Source of the DNA: Chloroflexota bacterium
GTDB lineage: Bacteria > Chloroflexota > Anaerolineae > Promineifilales > Promineifilaceae
Direction: 5' to 3'
DNA: 64,000 bases
Assembly: GCA_014584575.1 (NCBI GenBank)
Contig: JACTMP010000022.1
Span: 186,001 to 250,000, forward strand
Shown here: piece after piece, positions 53,449 through 62,716 of the stretch
How positions within the stretch are numbered: position 1 is the first letter of the stretch
How the letters are laid out: each line of letters starts with the position of its first letter
Translations under genes and position numbers: made by a program
Notes under the pieces: generated by a model
Seen by the model: the letters and a program-made list of their open reading frames with translations, nothing else
Told to the model about the DNA's origin: nothing
Database searches by the model: none

Positions 53449-55581
53449 TTATTTTCGCCATATCCACACCCGGTTGCTGTGATAGGTGGATTGTCCGGCC
53501 ATGTCGCCAAGAGCATCAGAGGTGGTGTAGTTGACATGCCCGCCTTCCAGCACGCCCCATCGCCCTTTGGGGGAAGCGACCACACCGGGGCGGATGCCGT
53601 CGGTGAGGATGGCTTTGAGCGTGCAAGCGCCACGGCCGTTGCCCACCACCACCCAGTCACCCTGCGCAATCCCGCGCACGGCCGCGTCCGTCGGATGAAT
53701 CTCCACAAACGGTTCACCCTCCCGCGCCCGCAAATCCGGCTGCCCGGCAAAGGTGCTGCTGGTGAAGTGGTGGGCCGCGCCGGTTATTAGAAGCAGGGAG
53801 TTGTTATCGGTAATCGGTAATCGGTGAGCAGCGAGCAGTGAGCGGTCAGCAGTAAGCGGTGGTTGGGCATTGGCAATTGGCAGTTGACCATTGCCCATTA
53901 CCCCGCCATCGTCTTGTTTGTCTGTCCAGCCGGGCAGGGGGTCGAGGCCCAGGTCGGCCAGGGGTTGGCAGTAGAGTTCGATTTTGCCGCTGGGGGTGGG
54001 GAAACGGCCGTCGGCAAACGGCACACTTTCTTCATGTTGCAATTCAATCGAGTGGGCGGTTTTCAATTGGGGGAGAGTGATGCCGTTGAGTGCGGGGGTG
54101 TGTACGGCCGTTGCCTGCAACAACTCCTCTATCACCGCATCCACCTCCTGATGCAGCCAGGGTTCGTGGAAGCCCATTTCTGTCGCCAGCAGTTGCATCA
54201 CGTCCCAATTGCTTTTGCACTCGGCCAATGGGGGAATGGCGGGGGCGTTATAGGCCAGCATCCAGGTGCCGTACCCTTTGTGCAGGTCGGCCTGTTCCAG
54301 TTGGGAGGTGGCGGGCAGAACGATGTCGGCGTGTACGGCCGTGTCCGTCATAAACAACTCATGCACCACCGTAAACAAATCCTCCCGCTGCAACCCTGCC
54401 ACAATCAGCGCGGCGTTGGGGGAAGAGGTGGCGGGATTCGCCCCAAAAACAAACAACGATTGGATCGGTGGATCGGTCACTTCGCCGGTTAGTGCTGCGC
54501 CCAGCCGGTTCATATTCACCCACCGGCCCGGCGGCGGGCATTCGGCCCATTTGTTCACCGTTTCTCCGTCCCACTGCAAATAACCGCTGGTAGAGTACAT
54601 CAGACCGCCTCCACGACGGCCGTACTGCCCCGTAATCGCCGGCAACGCACAAATCGCCCGTACCGTCTGCCCGCCGTTGGGATTGCGCTGCAACCCATCG
54701 GCAATTTTGATCAGGCCCGGTTTGGCCGTCCCATACAATCGCGCCAACCGCTCAATCTCCCCCACCTCTAATCCCGTAATTTCCGCCACCCGTTCCGGTG
54801 GGTACTCGGCCAGCCGCGCCCGCAGTTCCGGCCAACCCACGCTGTGCGCCGTCAGCCAGGCTTCATCGTGCCACCCTTCACGGACGATGATATACGCCAC
54901 CCCCAACGCCAGTGCGCCATCGCTGCCCGGTTGGGGGGCAATGTGCCAGTCGGCCTGTTTGGCCGTGCGGGTGCGGCGGGGGTCAATGACCACCAGTTGG
55001 GTGCCGTTTTTGCGGGCCTCGGCCAGATGGGGCATGAAGTGGGGGGCGGTGCTGACCGGATTGTGCCCCCAGACGATGACCACCTGGCTGTGCCCCACTT
55101 CTTCGTAGCGCGGGCTGCGCCGTTTGCCCAATGTGACTTCCACGGCCATCTCCGCCGCCGCGCCGCAAATGGAGCGTTCCAATTGACTCGCGCCTAACCT
55201 GTTCCAGAAACGGCCGCTACTCACGCCCATTTGTACCGCGCCTAATGTGCCGCTGTAGCTGTAGGGCAAAATGGCTTCCGCGCCATAGGCGGCGATGATG
55301 GCCCGCCAGCGGTTGCCAATTTCGCCAATGGCTTCCGCCCAACTGATGCGCTGCCACTGCCCGCTCCCCTTTGGGCCGACGCGCTTCATTGGATATTGCA
55401 GGCGGTCGGGGTGATAGACGTGGTGGAGATACGGCCGTACCTTGGCGCACAACCACCCCTGTGTCACCGGGTGGTTGGCATCGGCATAAAATTTAACCGC
55501 CTGTCCATCGGCCACTTCCGTCACAAAACCACACGCATCGGGACAATCATGGGGGCACACGCCGTAAACTTTTGTGGTCAT
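53449..55581 (-). CDS. Molybdopterin-dependent oxidoreductase (CISM family), with a heptamer array in frame
   Basis: 710 aa. The N-terminal [4Fe-4S] site is VYGVCPHDCPDACGFV plus GWLCAKVRPY. Core landmarks: ERSICGAAAEMAVEV, QVVIVWGHNPVSTAPHFMPHLAEARKNGTQLVVIDPRRTRTAKQADW, FVFGANPATSSPNAALI, and C-terminal dimerisation-type domain FVEIHPTDAAVRGIAQGDWVVVGNGRGA. The substrate is not readable; no electron-transfer or membrane subunit is adjacent. There is no Tat signal, so it is probably cytosolic. An inserted 30-odd residues (VMGNGQLPIANAQPPLTA and on) encoded by a heptamer array sit at about 560-592 between core and C-terminal domain. It can use Mo or W; the TupABC uptake locus lies 25 kb away. 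Confidence 0.9.
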   Translation of the reverse strand: MTTKVYGVCPHDCPDACGFVTEVADGQAVKFYADANHPVTQGWLCAKVRPYLHHVYHPDRLQYPMKRVGPKGSGQWQRISWAEAIGEIGNRWRAIIAAYGAEAILPYSYSGTLGAVQMGVSSGRFWNRLGASQLERSICGAAAEMAVEVTLGKRRSPRYEEVGHSQVVIVWGHNPVSTAPHFMPHLAEARKNGTQLVVIDPRRTRTAKQADWHIAPQPGSDGALALGVAYIIVREGWHDEAWLTAHSVGWPELRARLAEYPPERVAEITGLEVGEIERLARLYGTAKPGLIKIADGLQRNPNGGQTVRAICALPAITGQYGRRGGGLMYSTSGYLQWDGETVNKWAECPPPGRWVNMNRLGAALTGEVTDPPIQSLFVFGANPATSSPNAALIVAGLQREDLFTVVHELFMTDTAVHADIVLPATSQLEQADLHKGYGTWMLAYNAPAIPPLAECKSNWDVMQLLATEMGFHEPWLHQEVDAVIEELLQATAVHTPALNGITLPQLKTAHSIELQHEESVPFADGRFPTPSGKIELYCQPLADLGLDPLPGWTDKQDDGGVMGNGQLPIANAQPPLTADRSLLAAHRLPITDNNSLLLITGAAHHFTSSTFAGQPDLRAREGEPFVEIHPTDAAVRGIAQGDWVVVGNGRGACTLKAILTDGIRPGVVASPKGRWGVLEGGHVNYTTSDALGDMAGQSTYHSNRVWIWRK
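53805..53902. repeat. Heptamer array inside the molybdopterin oxidoreductase coding frame
   Basis: About twelve 7-bp units whose sequence shifts from TCGGTAA through GTGAGCA and GTCAGCA to GGCATTG and GCAGTTG. It is read through in frame by the oxidoreductase, unlike all other arrays of this family in the window. Confidence 0.85.
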
Positions 55582-55597
55582 AGGGATTCCTCAAGAA

Positions 55598-55629
55598 TGA
55601 GATTGGGAGACTGAGAGATTGGGAGATTG
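55598..55629. repeat. Heptamer array (GAGATTG units), single arm
   Basis: Four GAGATTGG/GAGACTG units 17 bases upstream of the molybdopterin oxidoreductase start. No facing arm was found in the remaining 55630-55710. Confidence 0.65.
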
Positions 55630-55710
55630 TTTAATCCGAGCGGGATCAAAATAAAAATGCAAACTTGCAACGCCAGGTAGCCAAGATTGATACCTAATGA
55701 TTCCATTCTT

Positions 55711-56325
55711 TCAATCTCCTTTCAGAATTGCTACTAAAATTTCTAACAGTGTTTCCAAATCATCAGGAACACGATAGAGCGTTAAGCTCTGCGTCACCCG
55801 CTTTGCCTGCCGGTCGAGGAGGCCAAACTGCCAGGCATTGCCCATGGAAACGGCTCCATACAGCAACTTTTCATCCGATTTTTCCAATTTATCCAGGGCT
55901 ACCAGTTCCACAGCTAGCTGCGTAAAACCGTTCTGTAAATCCCCCTTTTTGGCTTCTACTACCAGCAGCCGCTGCCCGGCCTGCAAAAAGTAATCAAAAG
56001 TACCCTGTAATTGTTGGCTGACAGTAACGGGCATTTCTACGCGCACTTTGGCATGGGTGTAATAGACCAGTTCGGCGATGACGGGGGCGATGAGAAATTC
56101 GCGGCGGGCGGTTTCGTTGGACAGGCTGATGAAGGGCAGACTTTCTTCCAGGCGGGTGGTGAGGTCGCGCACACGTTGGGGGTTCACGGCCGTTTGCGGC
56201 AGCGCCACATTCTGCACCACAAAGCCATACCCAAAATAGGCCAGCACATCTTCCACTTCCAGATTGAGTTTGAAATAGTCAGAAAATGTATACGTACCTC
56301 GTTCGGCAATCACCATCGGCTGCAT
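55711..56325 (-). CDS. Putative PD-(D/E)XK nuclease-like protein
   Basis: 204 aa. The middle holds the pattern QGTFDYFLQAGQRLLVVEAKKGDLQNGFTQLAVELVAL: Asp, then Glu-x-Lys on a hydrophobic strand and the following Gln, as in PD-(D/E)XK nuclease domains. An upstream Glu in FLIAPVIAELVYYTHAKV is the usual first acidic residue. It resembles type I restriction R-subunit nuclease domains but without helicase. No methylase is next to it. Nuclease activity is inferred from the motif. Confidence 0.65.
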   Translation of the reverse strand: MQPMVIAERGTYTFSDYFKLNLEVEDVLAYFGYGFVVQNVALPQTAVNPQRVRDLTTRLEESLPFISLSNETARREFLIAPVIAELVYYTHAKVRVEMPVTVSQQLQGTFDYFLQAGQRLLVVEAKKGDLQNGFTQLAVELVALDKLEKSDEKLLYGAVSMGNAWQFGLLDRQAKRVTQSLTLYRVPDDLETLLEILVAILKGD

Positions 56326-56380
56326 CTGCCACCTCCATTTCCGCCGTTACAACCCGCATTATACCATTCCCGGCCCTTCT

Positions 56381-56415
56381 ACTGCTCACTGTTTACTGTT
56401 CACTGCTCACTGGTG
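56381..56415. repeat. Heptamer array (CACTGCT / CAGTGAG units)
   Basis: Five units (ACTGCTC, ACTGTTT, ACTGTTC, ACTGCTC, ACTGGTG) immediately past the metallophosphoesterase stop on the coding strand (GCCCGTAG then CACCAGTGAGC). Confidence 0.8.
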
Positions 56416-57213
56416 CTACGGCCGTGCAAACACGTGCTGATGCACAATGGTCTGTTCCGGCAGCAGGGTGACAAAGTTGAAAGCCGGTGGGTAAACGGGG
56501 TCAAGGGTGGCGTGTAGGTCGGTGGGCCAGGCGGAAAATTGGGAGTAAGTGGAGGGCACGGCCGTGTACACAATGCCGTCTCGTGTGGTTTGCATGGATT
56601 GGTGGACGTGCCCGTGAAAGACACCGCGCAGTCGCTTCCGGGCGGGCAGCAGCGCCTCATGCAGCTTTTCCCCGTTCAAAATCAACATATTCTCATCCAT
56701 CCAGGGGGAGTTCAGCGGCCAAACGGGGAAATGCACAAACACGGTCAGTGGTGGCCCTTCTGGCGTTGTTTCCTGCCGCACAATCTCAAGTTGCTCCTCG
56801 GAGAGCAGGCCATGGGGATCGAGGTGGTCGGGGGCACGGCCGTCCAACACCTAAAAACGATACCCCCTCACCTCAAAGCGATAACACAGCACGTCTGGAT
56901 CATCCACCAGCCACGTCAGCGGCCCCATCGGCAGATAGTGTCGGATCAACCGCGCCAGATCATGGTTGCCGGTCACAAAATAACAGGGCACGTTCAGTTT
57001 GCCAAACACGTCTTGCGCCAGGGCATAGGCCGCTTCGTCCGGGTTGGTAGCCACATCCCCCGTATGCACCACAAAATCGGGCCGCACCGGCAGCGAATTG
57101 ATGATTTCCACCAGTTTGACGGCGCAGGGGTAGGAGAGGTGTTGGTCACGGCCGTAGACGGCCGTCGGCCCAAAATGGGTATCACTCACATGCACAAAAC
57201 ACACTGATTCCAT
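56416..57213 (-). pseudogene. Metallophosphoesterase interrupted by an in-frame TAG
   Basis: The frame starts at ATG 57213 and has all five calcineurin-like metal motifs: HVSDTHFG, VVHTGDVATN, TGNHD before the interruption; FVHFPVW and GVFHGHVHQ after it. A TAG codon at 56851-56853 interrupts YRFEVRGYRF-TAG-VLDGRAPDHLDPHGLLS; both sides are in the same frame and no bases are missing, so one substitution explains it. Without the stop the protein would be 265 aa. The product is probably inactive unless TAG is read through. The family includes cAMP and nucleotide phosphodiesterases. Confidence 0.8.
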
Positions 57214-57295
57214 AGCCTTTGATCCAATAAAAAAGGCGGTTTCAGTTGCAGAACCCCACAACCAAAACCGCCTGCTGCTGCACAAGGGATAACCT

Positions 57296-57643
57296 TTATT
57301 TTCTCTTTAGCCACCCAGCTAAGTTGGACTTTACCTGCGCCAAACGGGCTGAATCAACCTCACTTATGGAGCCAAGTAGCAAACTGACATCAACCACAGC
57401 AAGGCGACCTACACGAATCAGGCTTGCACTTTTCAAGCCAGACCGGGAGAAATCAGCATCAGTGGTTCCAATAATCACATCAAAACCCTTCACGTGATGC
57501 CGGGTTTGTGCAGAAATCATGCATATCAACCAGTCATCAAACGAACCTGGCAATTTGCCAACCACAAGGGCTGGACGCAATTTCCCCAAGCTCAGATCGG
57601 TTTCTGGAAACCGAAACAAAACGATTTGCCCAGCACGCGCCAT
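57296..57643 (-). CDS. MazF/PemK-type toxin
   Basis: 115 aa. RAGQIVLFRFPETDLSLGKLRPALVVGKL is the PemK/MazF start; ICMISAQTRHHVKGFDVII and KSASLIRVGRLAVVDVSLLLGSISEVD follow the fold. MazF-type proteins are sequence-specific mRNA endoribonucleases. Its ATG overlaps the antitoxin stop (TAATG), the typical toxin-antitoxin layout. Confidence 0.9.
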   Translation of the reverse strand: MARAGQIVLFRFPETDLSLGKLRPALVVGKLPGSFDDWLICMISAQTRHHVKGFDVIIGTTDADFSRSGLKSASLIRVGRLAVVDVSLLLGSISEVDSARLAQVKSNLAGWLKRK

Positions 57644-57882
57644 TAGAATTTTTCTTTCAGATCAGCAATGGTATATTGAGGTTCCTCTTCCAATTCCATC
57701 CCGCGCATGGCCATCGCCAGTGATAGATGAGACCATTCAAGACTATCACCGGAGTCGTCGCCATCGTCTGGCAGGTCAACTTCAACTTTCGTCAATAAAA
57801 AATCAACGAAGTCTAAAACTTCAGCCTGGAGTGATACTGGCAATACCAGAACACGCTGATGAATTTTATCTACCACAGCCAT
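57643..57882 (-). CDS. DUF2281-like antitoxin
   Basis: 79 aa, antitoxin of the pair: LVLPVSLQAEVLDFVDFLLTKV is the DUF2281-type amphipathic helix, followed by an acidic segment (DDGDDSGDSLEWS) that probably contacts the toxin, ending in EEPQYTIADLKEKF. It precedes the toxin with translational overlap. Autoregulation is typical but no operator can be assigned. Confidence 0.87.
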   Translation of the reverse strand: MAVVDKIHQRVLVLPVSLQAEVLDFVDFLLTKVEVDLPDDGDDSGDSLEWSHLSLAMAMRGMELEEEPQYTIADLKEKF

Positions 57883-57963
57883 TAGATTCGCTCCTTATCT
57901 GTTAACTCTCCAGGCAATGGTAATTCAGTTAATTGTTGGTGGCAAGCCGTAGATCGAAGGGCA

Positions 57964-58009
57964 GTTCGCATCCTCAGATGCCCACTCTTCCTAATTCGAT
58001 CTACTGATA
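57964..58009. repeat. GCATCCTCAGATGCCCACTC repeat, short copy
   Basis: Same family as 15493-15590 without the nested insertion. It lies immediately before the nuoM stop at 58011 on the plus strand, that is, just past nuoM. Confidence 0.7.
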
Positions 58010-58010
58010 A

Positions 58011-59546
58011 TTACTGTCCTAATAGTGCAAAAGCCGCCGCACGTTGTGCCAAGTCAGGCATATCTGCCAGCAAAGTGCTTACCGAACTGGCCATCAGGTT
58101 AAAGTAACCAGACGGCGCAATGCCCACCCAGAACACAAACAGCAGGAAAACACACATCACAAACAGGTCGCGGGTATTGATGTCCCGCAGCCGATAGTTT
58201 GCTTCCACCGTCACCGGCCCCAGAAATACCCGCTGGAACATCCACAACAGATACACGGCTGCCAGAATCACCCCCGACACCGCAAACGCCGTGTAAATCC
58301 AGGCCGGGGCAAAGGTCATCGCGCCCATCGAGCCGAGCAAAATGGTGAACTCACCCACAAAGCCATTCAGCCCAGGCAGCCCCATGCTGGACAGCACAAT
58401 AATCAGCGTCAGCACCGAGAACACCGGCATTACCTTCCAGACGCCGCCATACTCTTTTATCTCCCGCGTGTGCCGCTGTTCATACAAAATGCCGACGATA
58501 AAAAACAACGCCCCAGAACTAATGCCATGATTAAAGCCCTGCAAAATGCCGCCCTGAATACCCGCCTCCGTCAGCGAGAAAATGCCTAGCACCACAAAAC
58601 CCAAATGGCTGATGGACGAATAGGCTACCAGCTTTTTCACATCCTGCTGGGCAAAGGCCACAACGGCCCCGTAGATGATGCCGATGATCGCCAGCACCGC
58701 AATGTAAGGGGCGAACTGCGCTGACGCTTCCGGGAATAAGGGCAGGTTAAAGCGGATCAGGCCATAGGTACCCATTTTTAGCAAAATACCGGCCAGAATG
58801 ACCGAACCGGCCGTCGGCGCTTCTGTATGGGCATCCGGCAGCCAGGAATGGAAGGGGAAAATTGGCACTTTGATAGCAAAGGCCACAAAAAAGCCGATGA
58901 AGAGGAGATTTTGCACACCGGCAAACATCTCCCGCTGGGCAATCAAGTCCGGGATGGCGAAGGTAATGGGATCGGTTTGCAGCCCCATGTATAAAATCGC
59001 CAGCAGCATCAACAGCGACCCGGCCATGGTGTACAGGAAAAACTTGATGGCCGCATATACCCGCCGGCCGCCACCCCAAATGCCGATCAGGAAATACATG
59101 GGTATCAGCGTGAACTCCCAGAAGACGTAAAACAGGAACATATCCTGTGCCAGGAAGACGCCCATCATGCCCACTTGCAGCAGCAGCATGAAGATGTAAT
59201 ACTGCTTCACCTGCGTCTCAATGGCGCTCCATGAGGAGATGATGGCCAGCAGCGAGATAATGGTCGTCAGCAGCACCATCAAAATGCTGATGCCGTCCAC
59301 ACCCATGTAGTAGGATATACCCCAGGAGGGAATCCAGGCCACGTGATCCACCATCTGCAAGCCAGGGTCGCCAGACCGAAACGAGGCCAGAACCACCACC
59401 GACAACACCAGGGTGATAGCCGAGGTAATGATTGCCGTCCACTTAATCTGCGTATCGCTGACGCCGCGCCACAGCAGCAAGATCAAAACACCCACTAACG
59501 GGAAGAACGTGAGTAAGGTTAATAGACCGTTGAATTCGCTTTCCAT
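58011..59546 (-). CDS. nuoM: NADH-quinone oxidoreductase subunit M
   Basis: 511 aa from ATG 59546 (GGAGAAGCA before it). Antiporter-like proton-pumping subunit with about 14 membrane segments. Key family motifs: WEFTLIPMYFLIGIWGG (Glu), FAIKVPIFPFHSWLPDAHTEAPTAGSVILAGILLKMGTYGLIRF (Lys and His residues of the half-channels), YSSISHLGFVVLGI, GFNHGISSGALFFIVG and SSMGLPGLNGFVGEF. Last nuo gene in the window; nuoN does not follow. Confidence 0.96.
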   Translation of the reverse strand: MESEFNGLLTLLTFFPLVGVLILLLWRGVSDTQIKWTAIITSAITLVLSVVVLASFRSGDPGLQMVDHVAWIPSWGISYYMGVDGISILMVLLTTIISLLAIISSWSAIETQVKQYYIFMLLLQVGMMGVFLAQDMFLFYVFWEFTLIPMYFLIGIWGGGRRVYAAIKFFLYTMAGSLLMLLAILYMGLQTDPITFAIPDLIAQREMFAGVQNLLFIGFFVAFAIKVPIFPFHSWLPDAHTEAPTAGSVILAGILLKMGTYGLIRFNLPLFPEASAQFAPYIAVLAIIGIIYGAVVAFAQQDVKKLVAYSSISHLGFVVLGIFSLTEAGIQGGILQGFNHGISSGALFFIVGILYEQRHTREIKEYGGVWKVMPVFSVLTLIIVLSSMGLPGLNGFVGEFTILLGSMGAMTFAPAWIYTAFAVSGVILAAVYLLWMFQRVFLGPVTVEANYRLRDINTRDLFVMCVFLLFVFWVGIAPSGYFNLMASSVSTLLADMPDLAQRAAAFALLGQ

Positions 59547-59561
59547 TGCTTCTCCAAAACG

Positions 59562-59590
59562 GTAGGACAAGTTTGTAAACTTGTCCTACT
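59562..59590. repeat. GTAGGACAAGTTT palindrome
   Basis: 13-bp near-perfect arms GTAGGACAAGTTT / AAACTTGTCCTAC with a 2-3-nt loop. The nuoL stop TAG (59586-59588, minus) is inside the first arm, and the hairpin fills most of the gap to nuoM. Confidence 0.8.
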
Positions 59591-61820
59591 GCCCCATAAC
59601 ATAAGGCCATAAGAAATAAATCAACAAAGCCACTGTGCCCAGGAAAACACCGAGCGCATACGTGCGGGCGTAACCGGTTTGCGACACGCGGATGCCGTCG
59701 GCCAGCCAGCGGGTAACGCTGCCCAGGCCGTTGACGATGCCGTCTACGCCTTGCGCGTCCAGCACATTGGCGCTCAGGTCGGCAAACCAGACAAACGTGT
59801 CGCGGATGACCCGCTCGTGGAAAAAGTCATGCCAGAAAGACCACTCAAACTTGTGGCCCAACCAGTCAGAAAAGCGGTTGAACCAGGGGATGAGCAGGCT
59901 CATGTAAAAGGTGTCTATAGGCAAACGGCCGAACACTCCCCACAACCCCGGTATCTTCTGCGTTGGGTCGGGGTCGGACACCGTTTTCGGCTTGTCCCGG
60001 TACACATAAAATGCCAATCCCAGGAATGCAAGCGCCAGGCCGAGCGACAACGCGGCCACTTCCACTATCAATGACGTAGGCGTGTGTGGCGCATGAGCGA
60101 GAATGCCTTCCTCCATCAGTTCAAATGTCTGAATGGAATGTTCCAACCAATGCTCCAACGTCAGTGACCAACCAAACTCCAAAGTCAGAACTTTGGGTAA
60201 GTTAAACAGCCCGGCTACTGTGCCAAAAACAGCCAGCAGCACCAACGGGAAAGTCATAATCGGTGAGCTTTCGTGGGCATGACCGGCGGCTTCATGGCGC
60301 GGTTGGCCCCAAAACACCATGCGCAACTGCCGCCCCATGTAGAACGCGGTGCATACGGCCGCCAACGCCAACATGATAAACAGCACAAGAAATAAGCCAT
60401 ACTCACCCTGATTGGCATTGGCATGGGCCAAAATCTCATCCTTTGACCAGAACCCGGCAAAGGGGAAGATGCCCGCCAGCGCCAGTGCGCCCACCAGGTA
60501 AGTCCAGAACGTCACCGGCATTTTGTGACGCAGGCCGCCCATGTAGCGCATATCCTGGGGGTCAAAGCCGTCATCATCATCACGGCCGTGATGCCCGTGT
60601 GCAACCTCATGGTGGCCGTGCTCCATGCCATGAATGACGGAACCGGCGGCCATAAAGAGCAGAGCTTTGAAGAAGGCGTGGGTGATCAGGTGGAACATGG
60701 CGGCCACATACGCGCCCATGCCCGCAGCGGCAATCATAAACCCTAGCTGGCTGACGGTGGAGTAGGCCAGCACTTTTTTGATGTCATATTGAGTGAAGGC
60801 AATGAGACCGGCGTAGAGCGCCGTTGCTGCCCCTACCAGGGCCACAATATCGCCTGAAGAAATCGTGCCGCTCTCTACCGAAAGGGCGCGGGAGATTTCA
60901 TACAACACATTGCTGCGTACAATCAGGTAGATGCCGGAAGTGACCATGGTGGCGGCGTGGATGAGGGCAGAGGCAGGGGTGGGGCCGGCCATCGCGTCGG
61001 GCAGCCAGACGTGCAGCACCAGTTGCGCCGATTTGCCGGTGGCGGCAATCAAGAAAAGGATGGTAATGGAAAATAGCGCCGTGCTGAAGGCCATTTCGAT
61101 GTTGGTGCCGACCAGCGTGACCATCTCTTCGTGGGATTCAAAAATATGGATGGCTTCTTCAAAAACATGGTTGAATTCGACACTGCCAAAGACCCAGAAG
61201 GTGAGGATGATGCCCAAAATCATGGCCGCGTCGCCGATGCGGTTAACGATCATCGCTTTGCGGGCGGCGTTGGCGTTTTTCATCACGCCATCTTTGGCCA
61301 GCCGTTCGTGCCAGAAGCCGATGAGCAGATAGGAGCACAACCCCACCCCTTCCCAGCCGACAAACAGCACCAGATAGTTGTTCCCGGCGACGAGGATGAG
61401 CATGAAGAAGAGGAAGAGGTTGAGGTAGGCGAAGTAGCGGGAGTAGTCGGGGTCGCCGTGCATGTAGCCGATGGAGTAGATGTGGATGATGGAGCCGACG
61501 CCGGTGACGACCAGCATCATGGCCACGGAGAGGGTGTCAATTTGCATGGCCCAGGGCACAGAAAAGCCCTGTCCGGGAATGACGATCCAATCCCACAACA
61601 GCACCGTTTCGGCATGAAAATGATTGGCGTGCAAGGCCAGATTGAGCAGCACGACCACAACAAAGGCGCTGAGGGCCATGATGGTGGCAAACCAGCCTGA
61701 CCAGCGTTCGCCGGTTTTTCGGTCATGATCCACAAAACGCCGCCCAACCAGCCCGTTGAACAAGACGCCGATGACGGGAAAGATGAGAATGAGGGGGGCA
61801 AGACCAAATAGTGATTCCAT
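59586..61820 (-). CDS. nuoL: NADH-quinone oxidoreductase subunit L
   Basis: 744 aa from ATG 61820; the upstream ATG at 61835 lies in a dispersed hairpin. Largest antiporter-like complex I subunit, with the lateral helix. Motifs: FVGWEGVGLCSYLLIGFWHE, RIGDAAMILGI, KSAQLVLHVWLPDAMAGPTPASALIHAATMVTSGIYLIVRSNVLYE and YDIKKVLAYSTVSQLGFM. A His-rich loop (HGMEHGHHEVAHGHHGRDDDDG) is extra compared with most homologs. The C-terminal part has the long amphipathic helix before the last membrane segment. Confidence 0.96.
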   Translation of the reverse strand: MESLFGLAPLILIFPVIGVLFNGLVGRRFVDHDRKTGERWSGWFATIMALSAFVVVVLLNLALHANHFHAETVLLWDWIVIPGQGFSVPWAMQIDTLSVAMMLVVTGVGSIIHIYSIGYMHGDPDYSRYFAYLNLFLFFMLILVAGNNYLVLFVGWEGVGLCSYLLIGFWHERLAKDGVMKNANAARKAMIVNRIGDAAMILGIILTFWVFGSVEFNHVFEEAIHIFESHEEMVTLVGTNIEMAFSTALFSITILFLIAATGKSAQLVLHVWLPDAMAGPTPASALIHAATMVTSGIYLIVRSNVLYEISRALSVESGTISSGDIVALVGAATALYAGLIAFTQYDIKKVLAYSTVSQLGFMIAAAGMGAYVAAMFHLITHAFFKALLFMAAGSVIHGMEHGHHEVAHGHHGRDDDDGFDPQDMRYMGGLRHKMPVTFWTYLVGALALAGIFPFAGFWSKDEILAHANANQGEYGLFLVLFIMLALAAVCTAFYMGRQLRMVFWGQPRHEAAGHAHESSPIMTFPLVLLAVFGTVAGLFNLPKVLTLEFGWSLTLEHWLEHSIQTFELMEEGILAHAPHTPTSLIVEVAALSLGLALAFLGLAFYVYRDKPKTVSDPDPTQKIPGLWGVFGRLPIDTFYMSLLIPWFNRFSDWLGHKFEWSFWHDFFHERVIRDTFVWFADLSANVLDAQGVDGIVNGLGSVTRWLADGIRVSQTGYARTYALGVFLGTVALLIYFLWPYVMGQ

Positions 61821-61829
61821 AATTACGCG

Positions 61830-61862
61830 AGACATCCGATTTTTTCAAAAAATCGGATGTCT
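61830..61862. repeat. AGACATCCGATTT hairpin, copy 3
   Basis: Arms AGACATCCGATTTTTT / AAAAAATCGGATGTCT, 6 bases after the nuoK stop and before nuoL. Third copy of the family seen at 18451 and 26411. Confidence 0.85.
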
Positions 61863-61867
61863 GTTCT

Positions 61868-62173
61868 CTATCCCTTCAACAGGTTGATTTCGTCAATGTT
61901 GATGCTGCGTTTGGTGCGGAAGATGGTGACGATCAGGGCCAGGCCCACAGCGACTTCGGCCGCCGCCACCACGATGACAAAAAAGACCAGCACTTGCCCA
62001 TGTAAGTCGCCTAAAGAGCGGGCAAAGGCGACAAAGAGCAGGTTGGCGGAGTTGAGCATCAACTCGATGCACATGAAGACGATGATGGCGCTGCGGCGCA
62101 GCAATACGCCGAGCGCGCCAATGGTGAACAAGATGGCGCTGAGGGCCACGTACCAATCAATGGTGACTGTCAT
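61868..62173 (-). CDS. nuoK: NADH-quinone oxidoreductase subunit K
   Basis: 101 aa, three membrane segments, typical size. [34 protein letters not shown] has the conserved membrane Glu residues (CIELMLN), and [19 protein letters not shown] the second. Its ATG overlaps the nuoJ stop (ATGA), which gives coupled translation. Confidence 0.97.
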   Translation of the reverse strand: MTVTIDWYVALSAILFTIGALGVLLRRSAIIVFMCIELMLNSANLLFVAFARSLGDLHGQVLVFFVIVVAAAEVAVGLALIVTIFRTKRSINIDEINLLKG

Positions 62174-62697
62174 ACGGCCGTACCTCGCTTTTTTCGCAGT
62201 GTGAATATGGCCACGCCGATGATGGCCGCCAGTAACAGGACGCCGGTCACTTCAAAGGGGAAGACATAGCTTTCAAACAGAATAAGGCCCAATTCCTGGG
62301 GGCTGGTGATGGGCATGGTGGGCACGGCCGTACCGCCGCCCGCCCCCTCACGATTCATCAATGCCAGGGTCACGGCCGTGACCAGCATCACCCCCAACAG
62401 CGCCGCCACCACCTGGTGGAACCGTTCGCCGCGGGAACTGACGCCCGCGCCACGCAGTTGTTCCGCGCCCAACAGCATAATCACAAACAAAAACAGCACC
62501 ATAATCGCTCCGGCATACACCGTAATCTGCACCATGGCAATAAAGGGCGCGTTTAGCACCACGTAAAAAACAGCAATCGTGGCAAAATTCAGCACCAGCC
62601 ACAGCGCGCTATGCACGGCGTTCCGGCTCGTCACCATCATCAGCGCCGCCACAATGGCCACAATCGCCAACATGCCAAAAACCAGCGGATCTCCCAT
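62170..62697 (-). CDS. nuoJ: NADH-quinone oxidoreductase subunit J
   Basis: 175 aa from ATG 62697 (AGAGGAAAGGTT before it). Five membrane segments. [52 protein letters not shown] is the hallmark, including the pi-bulge region of TM3. The C-terminal segment [25 protein letters not shown] is also typical. Confidence 0.95.
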   Translation of the reverse strand: MGDPLVFGMLAIVAIVAALMMVTSRNAVHSALWLVLNFATIAVFYVVLNAPFIAMVQITVYAGAIMVLFLFVIMLLGAEQLRGAGVSSRGERFHQVVAALLGVMLVTAVTLALMNREGAGGGTAVPTMPITSPQELGLILFESYVFPFEVTGVLLLAAIIGVAIFTLRKKRGTAV

Positions 62698-62716
62698 AAC
62701 CTTTCCTCTCAAGTTC

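Noticed and set aside
56851..56853. Pyrrolysine at the TAG of the metallophosphoesterase
   Set aside because: No downstream structure, no functional residue at this position and no methylamine gene nearby; nonsense mutation is simpler.
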